A stretch of 64,000 nucleotides of DNA from Gemmatimonas phototrophica (GTDB lineage: Bacteria > Gemmatimonadota > Gemmatimonadetes > Gemmatimonadales > Gemmatimonadaceae), in NCBI RefSeq assembly GCF_000695095.2, contig NZ_CP011454.1, positions 62,001 to 126,000 on the forward strand, read 5' to 3'. Each line of letters starts with the position of its first letter. Within the stretch, counting starts at the first letter, position 1. Under the pieces are notes generated by a model. It was not told the DNA's origin. It worked only from the letters and a program-made list of their open reading frames with translations, and did no database searches. The position numbers were made by a program, and so were the translations under genes. This document shows positions 41,917 through 50,353 of the stretch, piece by piece.

Positions 41917-43593
41917 CTATTGGTTCCGCCACCACGGCGTGGTGGTGCCTTCGGGTTTGTGGCGCAGTCCGTGCTCCGCCATATCCATGAGGCGCGCAAT
42001 GTTGCCGCCCGGGCCTGCGTAGCAATGGCCGCGCTGATCGCCCCACACGAAGTAGCCCTCATTGCGGGGGTTGGAGGTGGTCTTCATCCACGCCTCCAGT
42101 TCACGCGTTGAACGATCCAGATGGAAGTTGTCCATGTCTCCCATGTAAATGTGAATCTTGTCATTCAGCTTGGGACCCACGGTGGACCAGTTCTTCTTGA
42201 GATACTCGAGAATGTCGTAGTTGTCCTTCCAGTACATGGCCACTGAGCGATCGATCACCCCCGTTTTGGGATCAAAGACCGGTTTGAAGTAGCCGTCGGT
42301 GCCGATTGGTCCGAAGGTGGCACTCCAGATATCCAATTGGCCGGTGCCGCTGCGCCCTTTGGTGCCGTTCACCAGCTCCATCCACGCCCGCTGCTGTGCG
42401 GTCTGACGCACCTCGCCGTTCACCTCGCGCGAATTGATGGTGGGTGTGCGATGCCATTCGGTGACCTGCTTGAAGAAGCCATTGTCATCCTTGTAGAGAT
42501 TCATCCCCTCCACGTCGGTGAAGGTCACGGGATCGGGACAATAGCTCCAGGTTCCACCAAAGAAGTCGGGGTGCCAGACTTGCAACGCGAGTGACTCCCA
42601 CCCTCCCGTTGAGCCGCCGGAGAGCCAGCGCGCCCAGGGCTCCTTGATGATGCGGTAGCGCTTCTCCAGCTCCGGAATGAGCTCCTGCATGAACGCATCA
42701 CCGTACGGGCCGTTGTTCACGGAGTTCACCGCGTACGAGTCGTCGAAGTACGGCGTGGGATGCTGGAACGTCACCGCAATCATGCGCGGTGTGGTCTCGG
42801 CCAGCCACCAGGCGCGAAACACCGAGTCGCGATCAAAGCCGTACGGCGCAGCTATGGAGAAGTGCCCCTGCTGATGATTGACCGGGTACTCGATGGTGCT
42901 GGTGGCGTACCCCTTGGGCAACAGCACGGTGGCGCCGAGGTAGATGGGCCGCCCCCAGAACTTGGTGAGCATGGGGGATTGGAACTTGAATCGCTGCACG
43001 TACTCGTTGTCGGCCGGGACAACAATGGGCGGAATCTTCTGTGTCACGGCCAGCTTCACCACGCCCGCCGCGCGAGGATCAATGCGCAACTTCTGCGGCG
43101 TGCTGTACAAGTTTCCCGGAGACCTATTCCACGCCTGCCCTTCCCACTGGTCATCGTGCATCCAGAGCGTGTGTCCGTCGGCGCGCTTGAACTCGCTGTA
43201 CACATTCACGAAGGCTTGCACCCAGTACTCGCCCGCCGGCACATCGGCCATGTCGGCGACCGGTGTGCCGAGGTCGGTGCCGTCCACGACAATGGGACGG
43301 TTGGGCGCCACGGCCGAAAAATCACGCGCGAACATGGGGGCGCCCACGCGCCCAATCTGCAGACGCGGTTCGGTCTGGTTGGACCGCGAAAGAATCACGT
43401 AGGCGCGACCGGTGGTCGCTTCGTTGCGCACGGACGCGGGAATGGTAATCTCGAAGCGCGCCTTGGCTTTGCCCGACGGCCAGTCCAGCAGCGGGGCGCG
43501 CTGGGCGACCGCCAACGAGGCGAGCGCCGGGATAGCGGCCAGTACGATGGCCGCGCGCACGGCGCGTGCACGACACCACGCAAATGTGTTCAT
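41917..43593 (-). CDS. exported alpha/beta-hydrolase, esterase D-like
   Basis: 558 residues from ATG at 43593, which starts a signal peptide (AAIVLAAIPALASLAVAQ); the frame continues upstream to 43791 through unrelated sequence. An N-terminal beta-rich domain of about 200 residues precedes the hydrolase. Nucleophile elbow LSGGSTGGWESLA with Ser in GGSTG, then VWHPDFFGGTWSYCPDPV, acid region IYMGDMDNFHLD, and catalytic His in DQRGHCYAGPGG. The arrangement resembles the putative esterase family (enterochelin esterase/ESD), which cleave acyl esters outside the cytoplasm. Substrate unknown. Confidence 0.85.
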   Translation of the reverse strand: MNTFAWCRARAVRAAIVLAAIPALASLAVAQRAPLLDWPSGKAKARFEITIPASVRNEATTGRAYVILSRSNQTEPRLQIGRVGAPMFARDFSAVAPNRPIVVDGTDLGTPVADMADVPAGEYWVQAFVNVYSEFKRADGHTLWMHDDQWEGQAWNRSPGNLYSTPQKLRIDPRAAGVVKLAVTQKIPPIVVPADNEYVQRFKFQSPMLTKFWGRPIYLGATVLLPKGYATSTIEYPVNHQQGHFSIAAPYGFDRDSVFRAWWLAETTPRMIAVTFQHPTPYFDDSYAVNSVNNGPYGDAFMQELIPELEKRYRIIKEPWARWLSGGSTGGWESLALQVWHPDFFGGTWSYCPDPVTFTDVEGMNLYKDDNGFFKQVTEWHRTPTINSREVNGEVRQTAQQRAWMELVNGTKGRSGTGQLDIWSATFGPIGTDGYFKPVFDPKTGVIDRSVAMYWKDNYDILEYLKKNWSTVGPKLNDKIHIYMGDMDNFHLDRSTRELEAWMKTTSNPRNEGYFVWGDQRGHCYAGPGGNIARLMDMAEHGLRHKPEGTTTPWWRNQ

Positions 43594-44158
43594 GGGAGTT
43601 TGGTGAGCGGTGAGCGGTGCCTCGGCGTACGGCCAGGCCGGACGTGCACAGGGGGCTGGTCGAGTATACGGTGCAAACGCGGCTCGCGTGGCCGCCGACT
43701 CCCTTCCGCAGCGCCGGAGCCTTGGCACAGGACGTGAACAGGACCACGGATAGGAACAGATGGGTCGCGGACGGAACGCGGATCCAGCCAAGTCCTTCCT
43801 GTCGCTGGACTTCAGTCAATCAGTGGTAAGAAACGGCTGTATCCGCGTGGAATCTGTGGCTTATCTGTGCCAGGTATTGCCGCACCGGGTCGTTCGTCAC
43901 CGAATCATATGCGGATTGTGATGCTAACGCACTATACCACAACAGGTTAAGCGATAATCAAGACCCCTCAGCACCGCCGTTGCTACAGCCGCTTCTCTTC
44001 GTTCAGTTACAGCTTGAGCGAACCGATGGTGGTTATTGGCCAAAGACCGGATGATCACATCGTGGGAGCCGCAGATGCCAGGCGGGCGCCTGAGTTCGCG
44101 TCGATGTTGAGGAGTGGCGTGAGCTGCCCGTCTGCCAGTGAGACGGTAGATTGCAGGC
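43594..44158. other. long intergenic region with a family C repeat
   Basis: 565 bases between the divergent esterase and mntA genes. A family C repeat occupies 43743-43871. The part from 43890 to 44158 is AT-richer around 43910-43965 and should contain the promoter of the toxin-antitoxin pair, but no clear -35/-10 pair was found. Reading frames here overlap nothing convincing. Confidence 0.55.
43743..43871. repeat. ACGGAT-type repeat, family C copy
   Basis: The left unit, ACCACGGATAGGAACAGATG through GGAACGCGGATCC, is nearly identical to the unit at 12035-12076. The right part, GCTGTATCCGCGTGGAATC to CTTATCTGTGCC, is a diverged inverted counterpart. The 50 bases between contain TGTCGCTGG. 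Confidence 0.65.
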
Positions 44159-44476
44159 ATGACGGCCCAACCCCTCACCCGATGCGATGTGCAGACACGC
44201 CTCGCCGAGGCCCAAGCGGAGATCTTCCGATTGGGTGTGCAGCGCTTGGCGCTGTTCGGGTCAGTCCAACGCAACGAAGCGCGCAGCGACAGCGACGTCG
44301 ATGTGCTGGTCGAGTTCCTGCCTGGACAGAAAACATTCGATCACTTGCTGGCGCTCGGGGAGCTGCTCGAGCAGACTCTTGGTCAAACGGTCGAGCTCGT
44401 CACAGTCGAGTCGCTCTCGCCGTATCTGCGCCCCTATATCCTCGCCGAAGCCCAGGATGTCCTTCGCGCCGCGTGA
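44159..44476 (+). CDS. mntA: MntA-type nucleotidyltransferase antitoxin
   Basis: 105 residues. Minimal nucleotidyltransferase domain with [20 protein letters not shown] at 34-53: the GS motif and the DxD pair (Asp46, Asp48) that binds Mg-ATP, plus a later helical part. In characterised MntA/HepT pairs this protein adds AMP units to a HepT tyrosine and blocks its RNase activity. It overlaps hepT by 20 bases, as usual for the module. Confidence 0.93.
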   Translation: MTAQPLTRCDVQTRLAEAQAEIFRLGVQRLALFGSVQRNEARSDSDVDVLVEFLPGQKTFDHLLALGELLEQTLGQTVELVTVESLSPYLRPYILAEAQDVLRAA

Positions 44477-44795
44477 GTACCTACGTCACATTGCAGACGA
44501 AGCGGCCTACCTGGAACTCGCTACCGCTGGGGTGAGTCGCGAGGCATTCCTGGAAGATCCGACCCTTCAGCGAGCCTGCGTGCGGAGCTTCGAGATTATC
44601 GGTGAAGCCACAAAGAAGGTGCCGGCCGAATTGCGCCAAGCGCATCCCGAGGTCGCATGGCGCGCGATGGCCGGCATGCGTGATCGACTGATTCATGACT
44701 ACTTCGGCGTAGACCTCGATCTCGTGTGGGATGTAATCCAGGAGAAGATTCCCACGCTCCGTAGACAGATCGCACAGATCCTCGCCGCGGACTAG
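44457..44795 (+). CDS. hepT: HepT toxin (HEPN RNase)
   Basis: 112 residues from ATG at 44457. All-helical HEPN protein with the Rx4-6H active motif in [13 protein letters not shown]: Arg75, His80, and Tyr82, the residue AMPylated by the partner. The helix [14 protein letters not shown] is a family mark. It should cleave RNA (reported targets include tRNA) unless modified by MntA. The frame is open further upstream but that part is the mntA gene in another frame. Confidence 0.93.
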   Translation: MSFAPREYLRHIADEAAYLELATAGVSREAFLEDPTLQRACVRSFEIIGEATKKVPAELRQAHPEVAWRAMAGMRDRLIHDYFGVDLDLVWDVIQEKIPTLRRQIAQILAAD

Positions 44796-44907
44796 CCGTG
44801 GGTCACTTCTGGCATGGCGATTGGAGCTGCATCCATTCTTCGTCATGTCCCATAGGCTCCATGTGGCCAACCGGCCTGTGGAATTTCATTGACGCTCAGG
44901 CATTTAG

Positions 44908-44971
44908 TGACAGGTAGAAGTCATCGCGACATAAATGCCGCTTTCGCGACAAAAAAATCTAATTCGCGACA
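44908..44971 (-). repeat. four TGTCR repeats at 20/20/19-base spacing, possible solitary transposon end
   Basis: On the minus strand TGTCGCGAA starts at 44971 and 44951, TGTCGCGAT at 44931 and TGTCACTAA at 44912. The first three are exact for the eight bases TGTCGCGA and sit two helical turns apart. Multiple spaced TGTCG/TGTCA sites are typical of the ends of Tn7-, Mu- and Tn552-like elements, where the transposase binds. No transposase gene and no matching opposite end were seen in the window. An operator for the gene starting at 44988 is the alternative. Confidence 0.6.
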
Positions 44972-44987
44972 ATAATTACCCGCCGAT

Positions 44988-45494
44988 ATGAGCAGTCTTA
45001 CGCGCTTAGCCCTCGCCCTCGCCGCTCTGCTCGCCTGGGCCTGCACCAAGCCAGCGCCCGGCGCTGACGCAGAGACGGCACTCATTGCCGGTGAGGACTC
45101 GTTGCGCGCGCGCTATGTGCGGCAGTTTACTTGCCCTGCCAGTGTGCCACGTGAATGGCGGCGGCGTGACGGGGTGCCGCTCGCTGATTGGGAGTGCAGC
45201 GCCCTGGTGGCTACGGCGGCCGCGCTCAAACGCGCTGAAGCACAACCCGGGTATGTGAGAGACTGGGCGCGCTTGCCGCTCCGGTGCGCTCACGTGATTG
45301 CTTTTCGATACCCGGAGCTGCGCCCCGATGGTACCTTCTCGCCGCTGCAAGGCTATTGGTCTGTTGAATTCCTGAACAGTCGAGCGCAAGGGGCGCGGGG
45401 TATTGTGTACGTGCCGAGTGGTACACTTGAGGTGCAGCCACTCAACAACGAATTCGTTGCGCCACTCGAGGAATTATGCCGCGCAGGGCTCTGA
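44988..45494 (+). CDS. putative lipoprotein, 168 residues
   Basis: Lipobox LAWAC near residues 15-19 after a hydrophobic stretch (LALALAALLAWAC) predicts lipid attachment and outer- or inner-membrane localisation. The mature part has four cysteines (FTCPAS, DWECSALV, PLRCAHV, LEELCRAGL), perhaps two disulfides, and the segment AHVIAFRYPELRPDGTF. No domain recognised. It starts 16 bases after the repeat array at 44908-44971, without a visible ribosome binding site. Confidence 0.65.
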   Translation: MSSLTRLALALAALLAWACTKPAPGADAETALIAGEDSLRARYVRQFTCPASVPREWRRRDGVPLADWECSALVATAAALKRAEAQPGYVRDWARLPLRCAHVIAFRYPELRPDGTFSPLQGYWSVEFLNSRAQGARGIVYVPSGTLEVQPLNNEFVAPLEELCRAGL

Positions 45495-45516
45495 CGATGG
45501 GCGGTGAAGGAGAGCA

Positions 45517-45675
45517 ATGGGATTCACGATGCTGCTGATCGTCGGCATCCTGGCTTTCTATTGCCTCTTGGCATCGCCCGGTGTCACCGCCGTCAACTGC
45601 GGGGGCATCATGTACGTGGTTCACCGGCGCCTGTCCTTACAGCGAGCGAAGCGACGCGAACGCCCTATCGCGTAG
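45517..45675 (+). CDS. 52-residue membrane peptide
   Basis: ATG at 45517 with AAGGAG four bases upstream. The product MGFTMLLIVGILAFYCLLAS continues to VNCGGIMYVVHRRLSLQRAKRRERPIA. One hydrophobic helix at the N-terminus is followed by two cysteines and a very basic tail, so a positive-inside single-span protein is likely. It follows the lipoprotein by 22 bases in the same direction and may share its transcript. No homology claim. Confidence 0.5.
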   Translation: MGFTMLLIVGILAFYCLLASPGVTAVNCGGIMYVVHRRLSLQRAKRRERPIA

Positions 45676-45894
45676 GCACCACGACCACGGCGGAGCGTCG
45701 TGATCTGACGGCGCGCGGCGCCCTCCAGCCCCGACTGCGCGTCTCTGAGGGGGCAGCGCCCCCGAAGCAACGCGCCAAGGGGCTGGAGGGGGTCGCGTGA
45801 CGGAGCGCTCACCGTTCCCCCGTCGTAGCCAAACCCCGCCCTGTGGCGCACCTTTGCCAAACGGTCGGTCTTCGTTTGGCAATCACTCCCCCGC

Positions 45895-48201
45895 ATGCAT
45901 CGTCTCGCGCTCCCGGCCCTCTCCCTGTTCACCCTGCTCACCCTGGCGCCCACCGCCAAGGCGCAGGGCCAGGTCGCAGCGCCGGCGCAAAACACCGTCT
46001 CCATCCGCGGCACCGTCCGCGACGACTCCACCAGCGCGCCGCTGCCACGGGTGACCGTCTCGGTGGAGGGCATTCCGCAGGTGGTGCTCACCGACAGCAC
46101 CGGGCGCTTTGCTTTTAGCCGAGTGCCGCGCGGTACCGTGGTGGTGCGGGCCAGGCGGGTGGGATACGCCGCGGTGGAACGGCCGGTGCGCGTACGCGAC
46201 AACGCCACCGCCGACGTGGAGCTGCGGCTACGGGTCACCGCCGCCACGCTGGTACCGGTACGCACGCAGGCGCAGCTCACCGAGCGCGAACGGTTTGAAG
46301 GCGCCCCGGCCACCTCCACCATTTCCCTCAACGCCGCGACACTCTCGGCGCTCCCGGCCATTGGCGAGGCCGACGCCATGCGCGTGGTGCAGCTGCTCCC
46401 CGGGGTGGTGGCGCGCAACGACTTTACCGCGGGGCTCAATGTGCGCGGCGGCGAGCAGGATCAGAACCTCGTGCTGCTCAATGGCATTCCGCTGTACCAG
46501 CCGTTTCACCTGGGCGGGGTGTTCAGCACGTTCATGGACGCCACCGTGGGGAGCATTCGCCTGCACGCGGGCGCCCCGCCGGTGGAGTATGGCGGCCGTC
46601 TGTCGAGTGTGCTCGAGGTGACCAGCGCCGAAGAAGCGCGGCGCGGCGTGCACGGTGAAGTGCAACTGTCGCTGCTGGCCGCCTCGCTGAGTGTGGGGGG
46701 CGCGAGTGCCAACGGACGCACGAGTTGGCAGGTGGCCGGGCGACGCACCTACGCCGACCAGATCGCGCAACGGGTGGCCCAACGCGACTTTCCGTACGCC
46801 TTTTATGACGGGCAGCTGCACGTAAATCGGCAGCTGCCGCGCGGTGGCACGCTGTCGCTCACGGCATACCACGGCCGCGACGCGCTGCGCGAAGACTTTA
46901 CGCAGCGCGAAGACACGCTGGGGCTGGACGGCGCCTACGCACTGGATTGGGGGAACGACGCCGTGGGGCTCACCTGGTCGCAGCCGCTGGGCGCCCGCAG
47001 TGCGTGGGTGCAACGGGCCAGCGTGTCGCGCTTTAGCAGTACGCAAGACGAAGGGGCCGGCGCCCTGCGTGCCTCCAACGATGTGCGCGAATGGCGCGCC
47101 AGTGGCCTGCTGCGCACGGAGCGCGGGGCGCACGTGGTGGGTGTGGGGTACGAGGCATCGCAGCACGATGTGTTGTTCAAGGAAACCTCCCCGCAGCTGG
47201 CGGCGGAGCTGCAGCGGCTTACGCAGCGTCCGGTGTCGGGGGCGCTGTTCCTCGACGACACGTGGCGCGTAGGGCGCCGGCTTACGGTAAGGCCCGGGGT
47301 GCGCGCCGAGTATGTGAGGAGTGCCCAGTGGGTGGGGGTGTCGCCGCGGGTGGCGGTGCGGTGGGCGCAGGGGGAGGATATGGCCTTTACCGCGACGGTG
47401 GGGAACACGGCGCAGTGGGTGCACGCACTGCGCGAAGAAGATGACGCGCTGCGCTTCTTTGACCGCTGGGTGCTCTCCGACTCCAACATTCCCGTGGCGC
47501 GCGCCACGCAGGCGAGTGTGGGGGTGGAGCGATGGCTGTCCAGGAGCCGGTTTGTGCGCATTGAGCCGTTTGCCAAGCGCTACGGCACGCTGGTGGAGCG
47601 CAACGGGCTGGACGATCGCGGCATGGTGGGCGACGAGTTTCGCCCCATCACCGGCACGTCTACCGGTGTGGACCTGTTTCTGCGGCAGGTGGAAACGGGG
47701 CCGCTGAGCGGGTGGATATCGTACACCTACACCAACAACTCACGCACGGATGGCGTGGACAGCTGGCGACCGGCGCAGGATAGGCGACATACGCTGAATG
47801 CGGTGGGCACGTGGCGCGTGGCCAATGGTACCGTGCTCTCCGGCCGGCTGGGCGTTGGCTCCGGCGTGCCGTATACCGGGGTGGAGGCGCAGCTGGTGCG
47901 CCGGCTGGCCGACCCGCGCAACAGCCAATGGGACCGCGGCGTGGTGGAGGGGGACGTGCAGAGCATTGCGGGGGCGCGCAACGCACAGCAGCTGCCCCCC
48001 TTCGTGCGCCTCGACTTCTCGGCGCAGCGCAGCTTTGTGCGCGGGCGCACGACGCTCACCCCGGTGCTGGGGGTGATCAACGCGACCAACCGCCGCAATG
48101 TGTTTGCCTATCGGTTTGACTATACCGCGGTGCCGGCGACGCGTGAGAGCCTGTCGCAGTTGCCCATTGTGCCCACCATTGGACTCACGGTGGCCTGGTG
48201 A
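45895..48201 (+). CDS. TonB-dependent outer-membrane receptor with N-terminal carboxypeptidase-like domain
   Basis: 768 residues. Signal peptide PALSLFTLLTLAPTAKAQG; CarboxypepD_reg-like domain about 37-115 (SIRGTVRDDSTSAPLPRVTVSV, GRFAFSRVPRGTVVVRARRVGY); plug domain with LPAIGEADAMRVVQLLPGVVARNDFTAGLNVRGGEQDQNLVLLNGIPLY; then a 22-strand-type barrel of about 540 residues ending PTIGLTVAW with terminal aromatic. It should import a large or chelated ligand using TonB energy. It is the first gene of a coupled three-gene unit with two lipoproteins. The ligand cannot be read from sequence. Confidence 0.93.
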   Translation: MHRLALPALSLFTLLTLAPTAKAQGQVAAPAQNTVSIRGTVRDDSTSAPLPRVTVSVEGIPQVVLTDSTGRFAFSRVPRGTVVVRARRVGYAAVERPVRVRDNATADVELRLRVTAATLVPVRTQAQLTERERFEGAPATSTISLNAATLSALPAIGEADAMRVVQLLPGVVARNDFTAGLNVRGGEQDQNLVLLNGIPLYQPFHLGGVFSTFMDATVGSIRLHAGAPPVEYGGRLSSVLEVTSAEEARRGVHGEVQLSLLAASLSVGGASANGRTSWQVAGRRTYADQIAQRVAQRDFPYAFYDGQLHVNRQLPRGGTLSLTAYHGRDALREDFTQREDTLGLDGAYALDWGNDAVGLTWSQPLGARSAWVQRASVSRFSSTQDEGAGALRASNDVREWRASGLLRTERGAHVVGVGYEASQHDVLFKETSPQLAAELQRLTQRPVSGALFLDDTWRVGRRLTVRPGVRAEYVRSAQWVGVSPRVAVRWAQGEDMAFTATVGNTAQWVHALREEDDALRFFDRWVLSDSNIPVARATQASVGVERWLSRSRFVRIEPFAKRYGTLVERNGLDDRGMVGDEFRPITGTSTGVDLFLRQVETGPLSGWISYTYTNNSRTDGVDSWRPAQDRRHTLNAVGTWRVANGTVLSGRLGVGSGVPYTGVEAQLVRRLADPRNSQWDRGVVEGDVQSIAGARNAQQLPPFVRLDFSAQRSFVRGRTTLTPVLGVINATNRRNVFAYRFDYTAVPATRESLSQLPIVPTIGLTVAW

Positions 48202-48686
48202 AGCGCGCCCTGTTTATGCGATGGCGTGGCTTGGCCCTGGGTGCGGCTGTTGTGGCGCTGGCGTTGGGGTGCACTGAAGACCCGCCCGTGGCTCCGGAGT
48301 CTCCGTTTACCGGCACCTGGGTGCTGGAGACGGTGAATGGCGCGCCACTGCCGCGTGTGTTTGCTGTGTTGCTGGATGGAAGTCGCCGAGCCGTTATTGG
48401 GGGCGAGATTATCGTGCGTACGCGCGGGCGGCTGGACGATACCAAACGGGTGATCTGGGAGCGGCCCAGTGGCGCGCGCCTGGAAGACGCGGTGGACACG
48501 CTCACCGCGCCGTTCAGCTCCACGCCCACGCAGCTGTACATTCGCCGCTATTCGCTGCTGGCCAACAACGATTGGGTAGACACCGGCACCGTGAGTGGTG
48601 AGTCGTTGCAGCTGCGGGCGCGATTGCTGGAGGAGCGCTTTGGTACGCAGCGCAATGTGGTGCTGGGCTACCGGAGGGTGCGATGA
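48198..48686 (+). CDS. lipocalin-like lipoprotein in the TonB receptor operon
   Basis: 162 residues starting with GTG that overlaps the receptor stop (GTGA). Lipobox LALGC near residues 21-25. The mature part looks like a small beta barrel: FTGTWVLETVNGAPLPRVFAV, RRAVIGGEIIVRTRGR, TQLYIRRYSLLANNDWVDTGTVSGESLQLRAR. The opening GTWVLETVNGAPLP is the pattern of lipocalin-like or META-type domains. It likely sits at the outer membrane next to the receptor. Its end overlaps the DUF4249 gene by four bases. Confidence 0.75.
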   Translation: MKRALFMRWRGLALGAAVVALALGCTEDPPVAPESPFTGTWVLETVNGAPLPRVFAVLLDGSRRAVIGGEIIVRTRGRLDDTKRVIWERPSGARLEDAVDTLTAPFSSTPTQLYIRRYSLLANNDWVDTGTVSGESLQLRARLLEERFGTQRNVVLGYRRVR

Positions 48687-49900
48687 CCCGCCGAGATGTG
48701 CGCGTTGTGCGCAGTTGGGGGATGGGTGCGGTGGCGCTGGTGGCCGCGCTGAGTGGCTGCGTGTTCGACCGCATCACACTGCCGTTGGCGGCCAATGTGG
48801 TGGTGGTGCACGGCGTGCTCAACCCCGGGGTGACGGACCAGGTGGTGCTGCTGGAGCGCGCGCTTGATGGGCAGGGGAATACGGTGCGTGTGCCCTACGA
48901 CTCGCTAAACCCCATTGTCTCCAACGGCGGCACGCCCATACGCGACGCGCGTGTGGTGGTGCGCAACAGTCGCGGTGATTCGGTGGTACTGCGCGAGGAG
49001 CGCAGCTATCGTGCGGACGGCAAAGGTGCGGGCGTCTATCGCTTTGCGAACATTGAAGGCGTGGGGGCGCCCTTCGCCCTTGTGCCAAGCTTTGTGGTGG
49101 CGCCCGGTGAGCGCTACGAGCTGCGTGTGGCCACCACCGATGGCGCAGTGGTAACCGGAGCTACTACGGTGCCATTGGCCACCGGGCGCACCGTGCCCAC
49201 GGTGCCGCGCCAGTTCTATCGCGATCGCGACTCAGTTTTTGTGGGCTGGCAGCCCGTGGCCAACGCCGCGCGCTTTGAAGTGCGCATTGAAAGTGTGAGC
49301 GGCCCCTTTGTGGCGTTTGTGGATTCGCTGGAGTATCTCGTGGCCGGTTCGCTCACGCATACCAGTCGTGCCGGGCGGCCGCGGGTGTTCTGGCCGGGCG
49401 TTCGTCAGCTGGTAACAGTGAGTGCCGTGGACGCCAACTACCACGACTACTACCGCAGCGGCAGCGACGACTTTGGCACGCGCGGGCTCATCACGCGCCT
49501 GGCCGGCGGGGTAGGCGTGTTTGGCAGTATGAGTCGCGTACGCGAGCGCACGCTGGACGTAACCGCCGATAATGCAGACGCCCCCGCCGGGCGCTGGGAA
49601 GCCACCACCACCGTGGCATCGCCGCTGCCGCAAACCTTTCAGCTCTGGCCGGAGAGTGAGTCGTTGGGGGCTACGCGACTGTCGGGGCAGGTGCTTGGCT
49701 TATCCATCTCGGCGCCACCGCAGACCGTGGTGGCCACGCAGACCGGAGTGCAGATCACAGTCAGCGTATTGGCGCGGCAGTCGCTGCGCGATACCGTGGT
49801 GACGATTGACGGCCGACTGGAAGGACTGGGCAGCGGCGAGGTGCGGTTGACCGGAACGGTACGTGGGACGGGGCAGGCGGTGGTGTATCGGCGGCGGTAG
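48683..49900 (+). CDS. DUF4249-like lipoprotein
   Basis: 405 residues, ATG overlapping the upstream stop (ATGA). Lipobox ALSGC near residues 22-26, then NVVVVHGVLNPGVTDQVVLLERAL, PIRDARVVVRNSRGDSVVLREE, YELRVATTDGAVVTGATTVPL and late barrel- or Ig-like strands, the layout of DUF4249 proteins that accompany TonB receptors in Bacteroidota. They are thought to be surface-exposed ligand-binding or processing partners. Together with the lipocalin-like gene it forms the second half of a receptor unit. Confidence 0.78.
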   Translation: MTRRDVRVVRSWGMGAVALVAALSGCVFDRITLPLAANVVVVHGVLNPGVTDQVVLLERALDGQGNTVRVPYDSLNPIVSNGGTPIRDARVVVRNSRGDSVVLREERSYRADGKGAGVYRFANIEGVGAPFALVPSFVVAPGERYELRVATTDGAVVTGATTVPLATGRTVPTVPRQFYRDRDSVFVGWQPVANAARFEVRIESVSGPFVAFVDSLEYLVAGSLTHTSRAGRPRVFWPGVRQLVTVSAVDANYHDYYRSGSDDFGTRGLITRLAGGVGVFGSMSRVRERTLDVTADNADAPAGRWEATTTVASPLPQTFQLWPESESLGATRLSGQVLGLSISAPPQTVVATQTGVQITVSVLARQSLRDTVVTIDGRLEGLGSGEVRLTGTVRGTGQAVVYRRR

Positions 49901-50353
49901 TAGGGGGCGCTGCGCTAAATGCCGGAAGAACTGGGGACGAGTCGCGCCGACCGCATGTGCTTAGTAGACTGACTACTCCGCCAAGAGTTTGTCGTCTCCG
50001 GTTACTGAATGCTGATCGAGGAAAGTTGAAGTGAGGGAGGTTTTTGGCGTGTTGTCAGTCGGTCCGGCGCCTGCGGCTTTGTTTTCCCTTCTCAGATCCC
50101 GCAAACCCTTCTCAGTATCGGTGGCCCTGACAACGTCGAGCCTGCCGAGTAGCTCTCAGCTTCAACCACGCGATATCGATAGAGAGCCAGATCCGCCTCC
50201 GCAAACGCCGACTACAAGCCCTTCGTAGTAATGCCGTTCACAGGCTGAATTAACATGTTGCGCAACATCACTCCGTTTGACTCAGAACAAATGACTACGT
50301 CGGTGTCACGCGTGCCCTGTCGCTGACTCTAAAGCACTGCTGCTACACCACAT
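49901..50353. other. junction between host DNA and the methyltransferase island
   Basis: 453 bases with no convincing gene; a 65-codon frame at 50031-50228 has low-complexity Ser/Pro sequence and is probably not real. GTTGTCAG (50051-50058) and CTGACAAC (50127-50134) form a distant inverted repeat, CCCTTCTCAG occurs twice 19 bases apart near 50088, and a perfect 14-base palindrome ATGTTGCGCAACAT lies at 50255-50268. Base composition falls toward the island. No integrase or tRNA was seen. Confidence 0.55.

Noticed and set aside
41295-42062. 255-codon minus-strand frame over the small membrane genes
   Set aside because: His/Arg/Gln-rich shadow sequence; the plus strand encodes clear hydrophobic helices.
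45621-46439. 272-codon minus-strand frame opposite the TonB receptor start
   Set aside because: Ser/Thr/Arg-rich sequence without a fold; the plus strand has a signal peptide and a recognisable CarboxypepD_reg domain.
50031-50228. 65-codon frame in the island junction
   Set aside because: Low-complexity Ser/Pro/Leu sequence, GTG start without a convincing ribosome site, and no conserved pattern.
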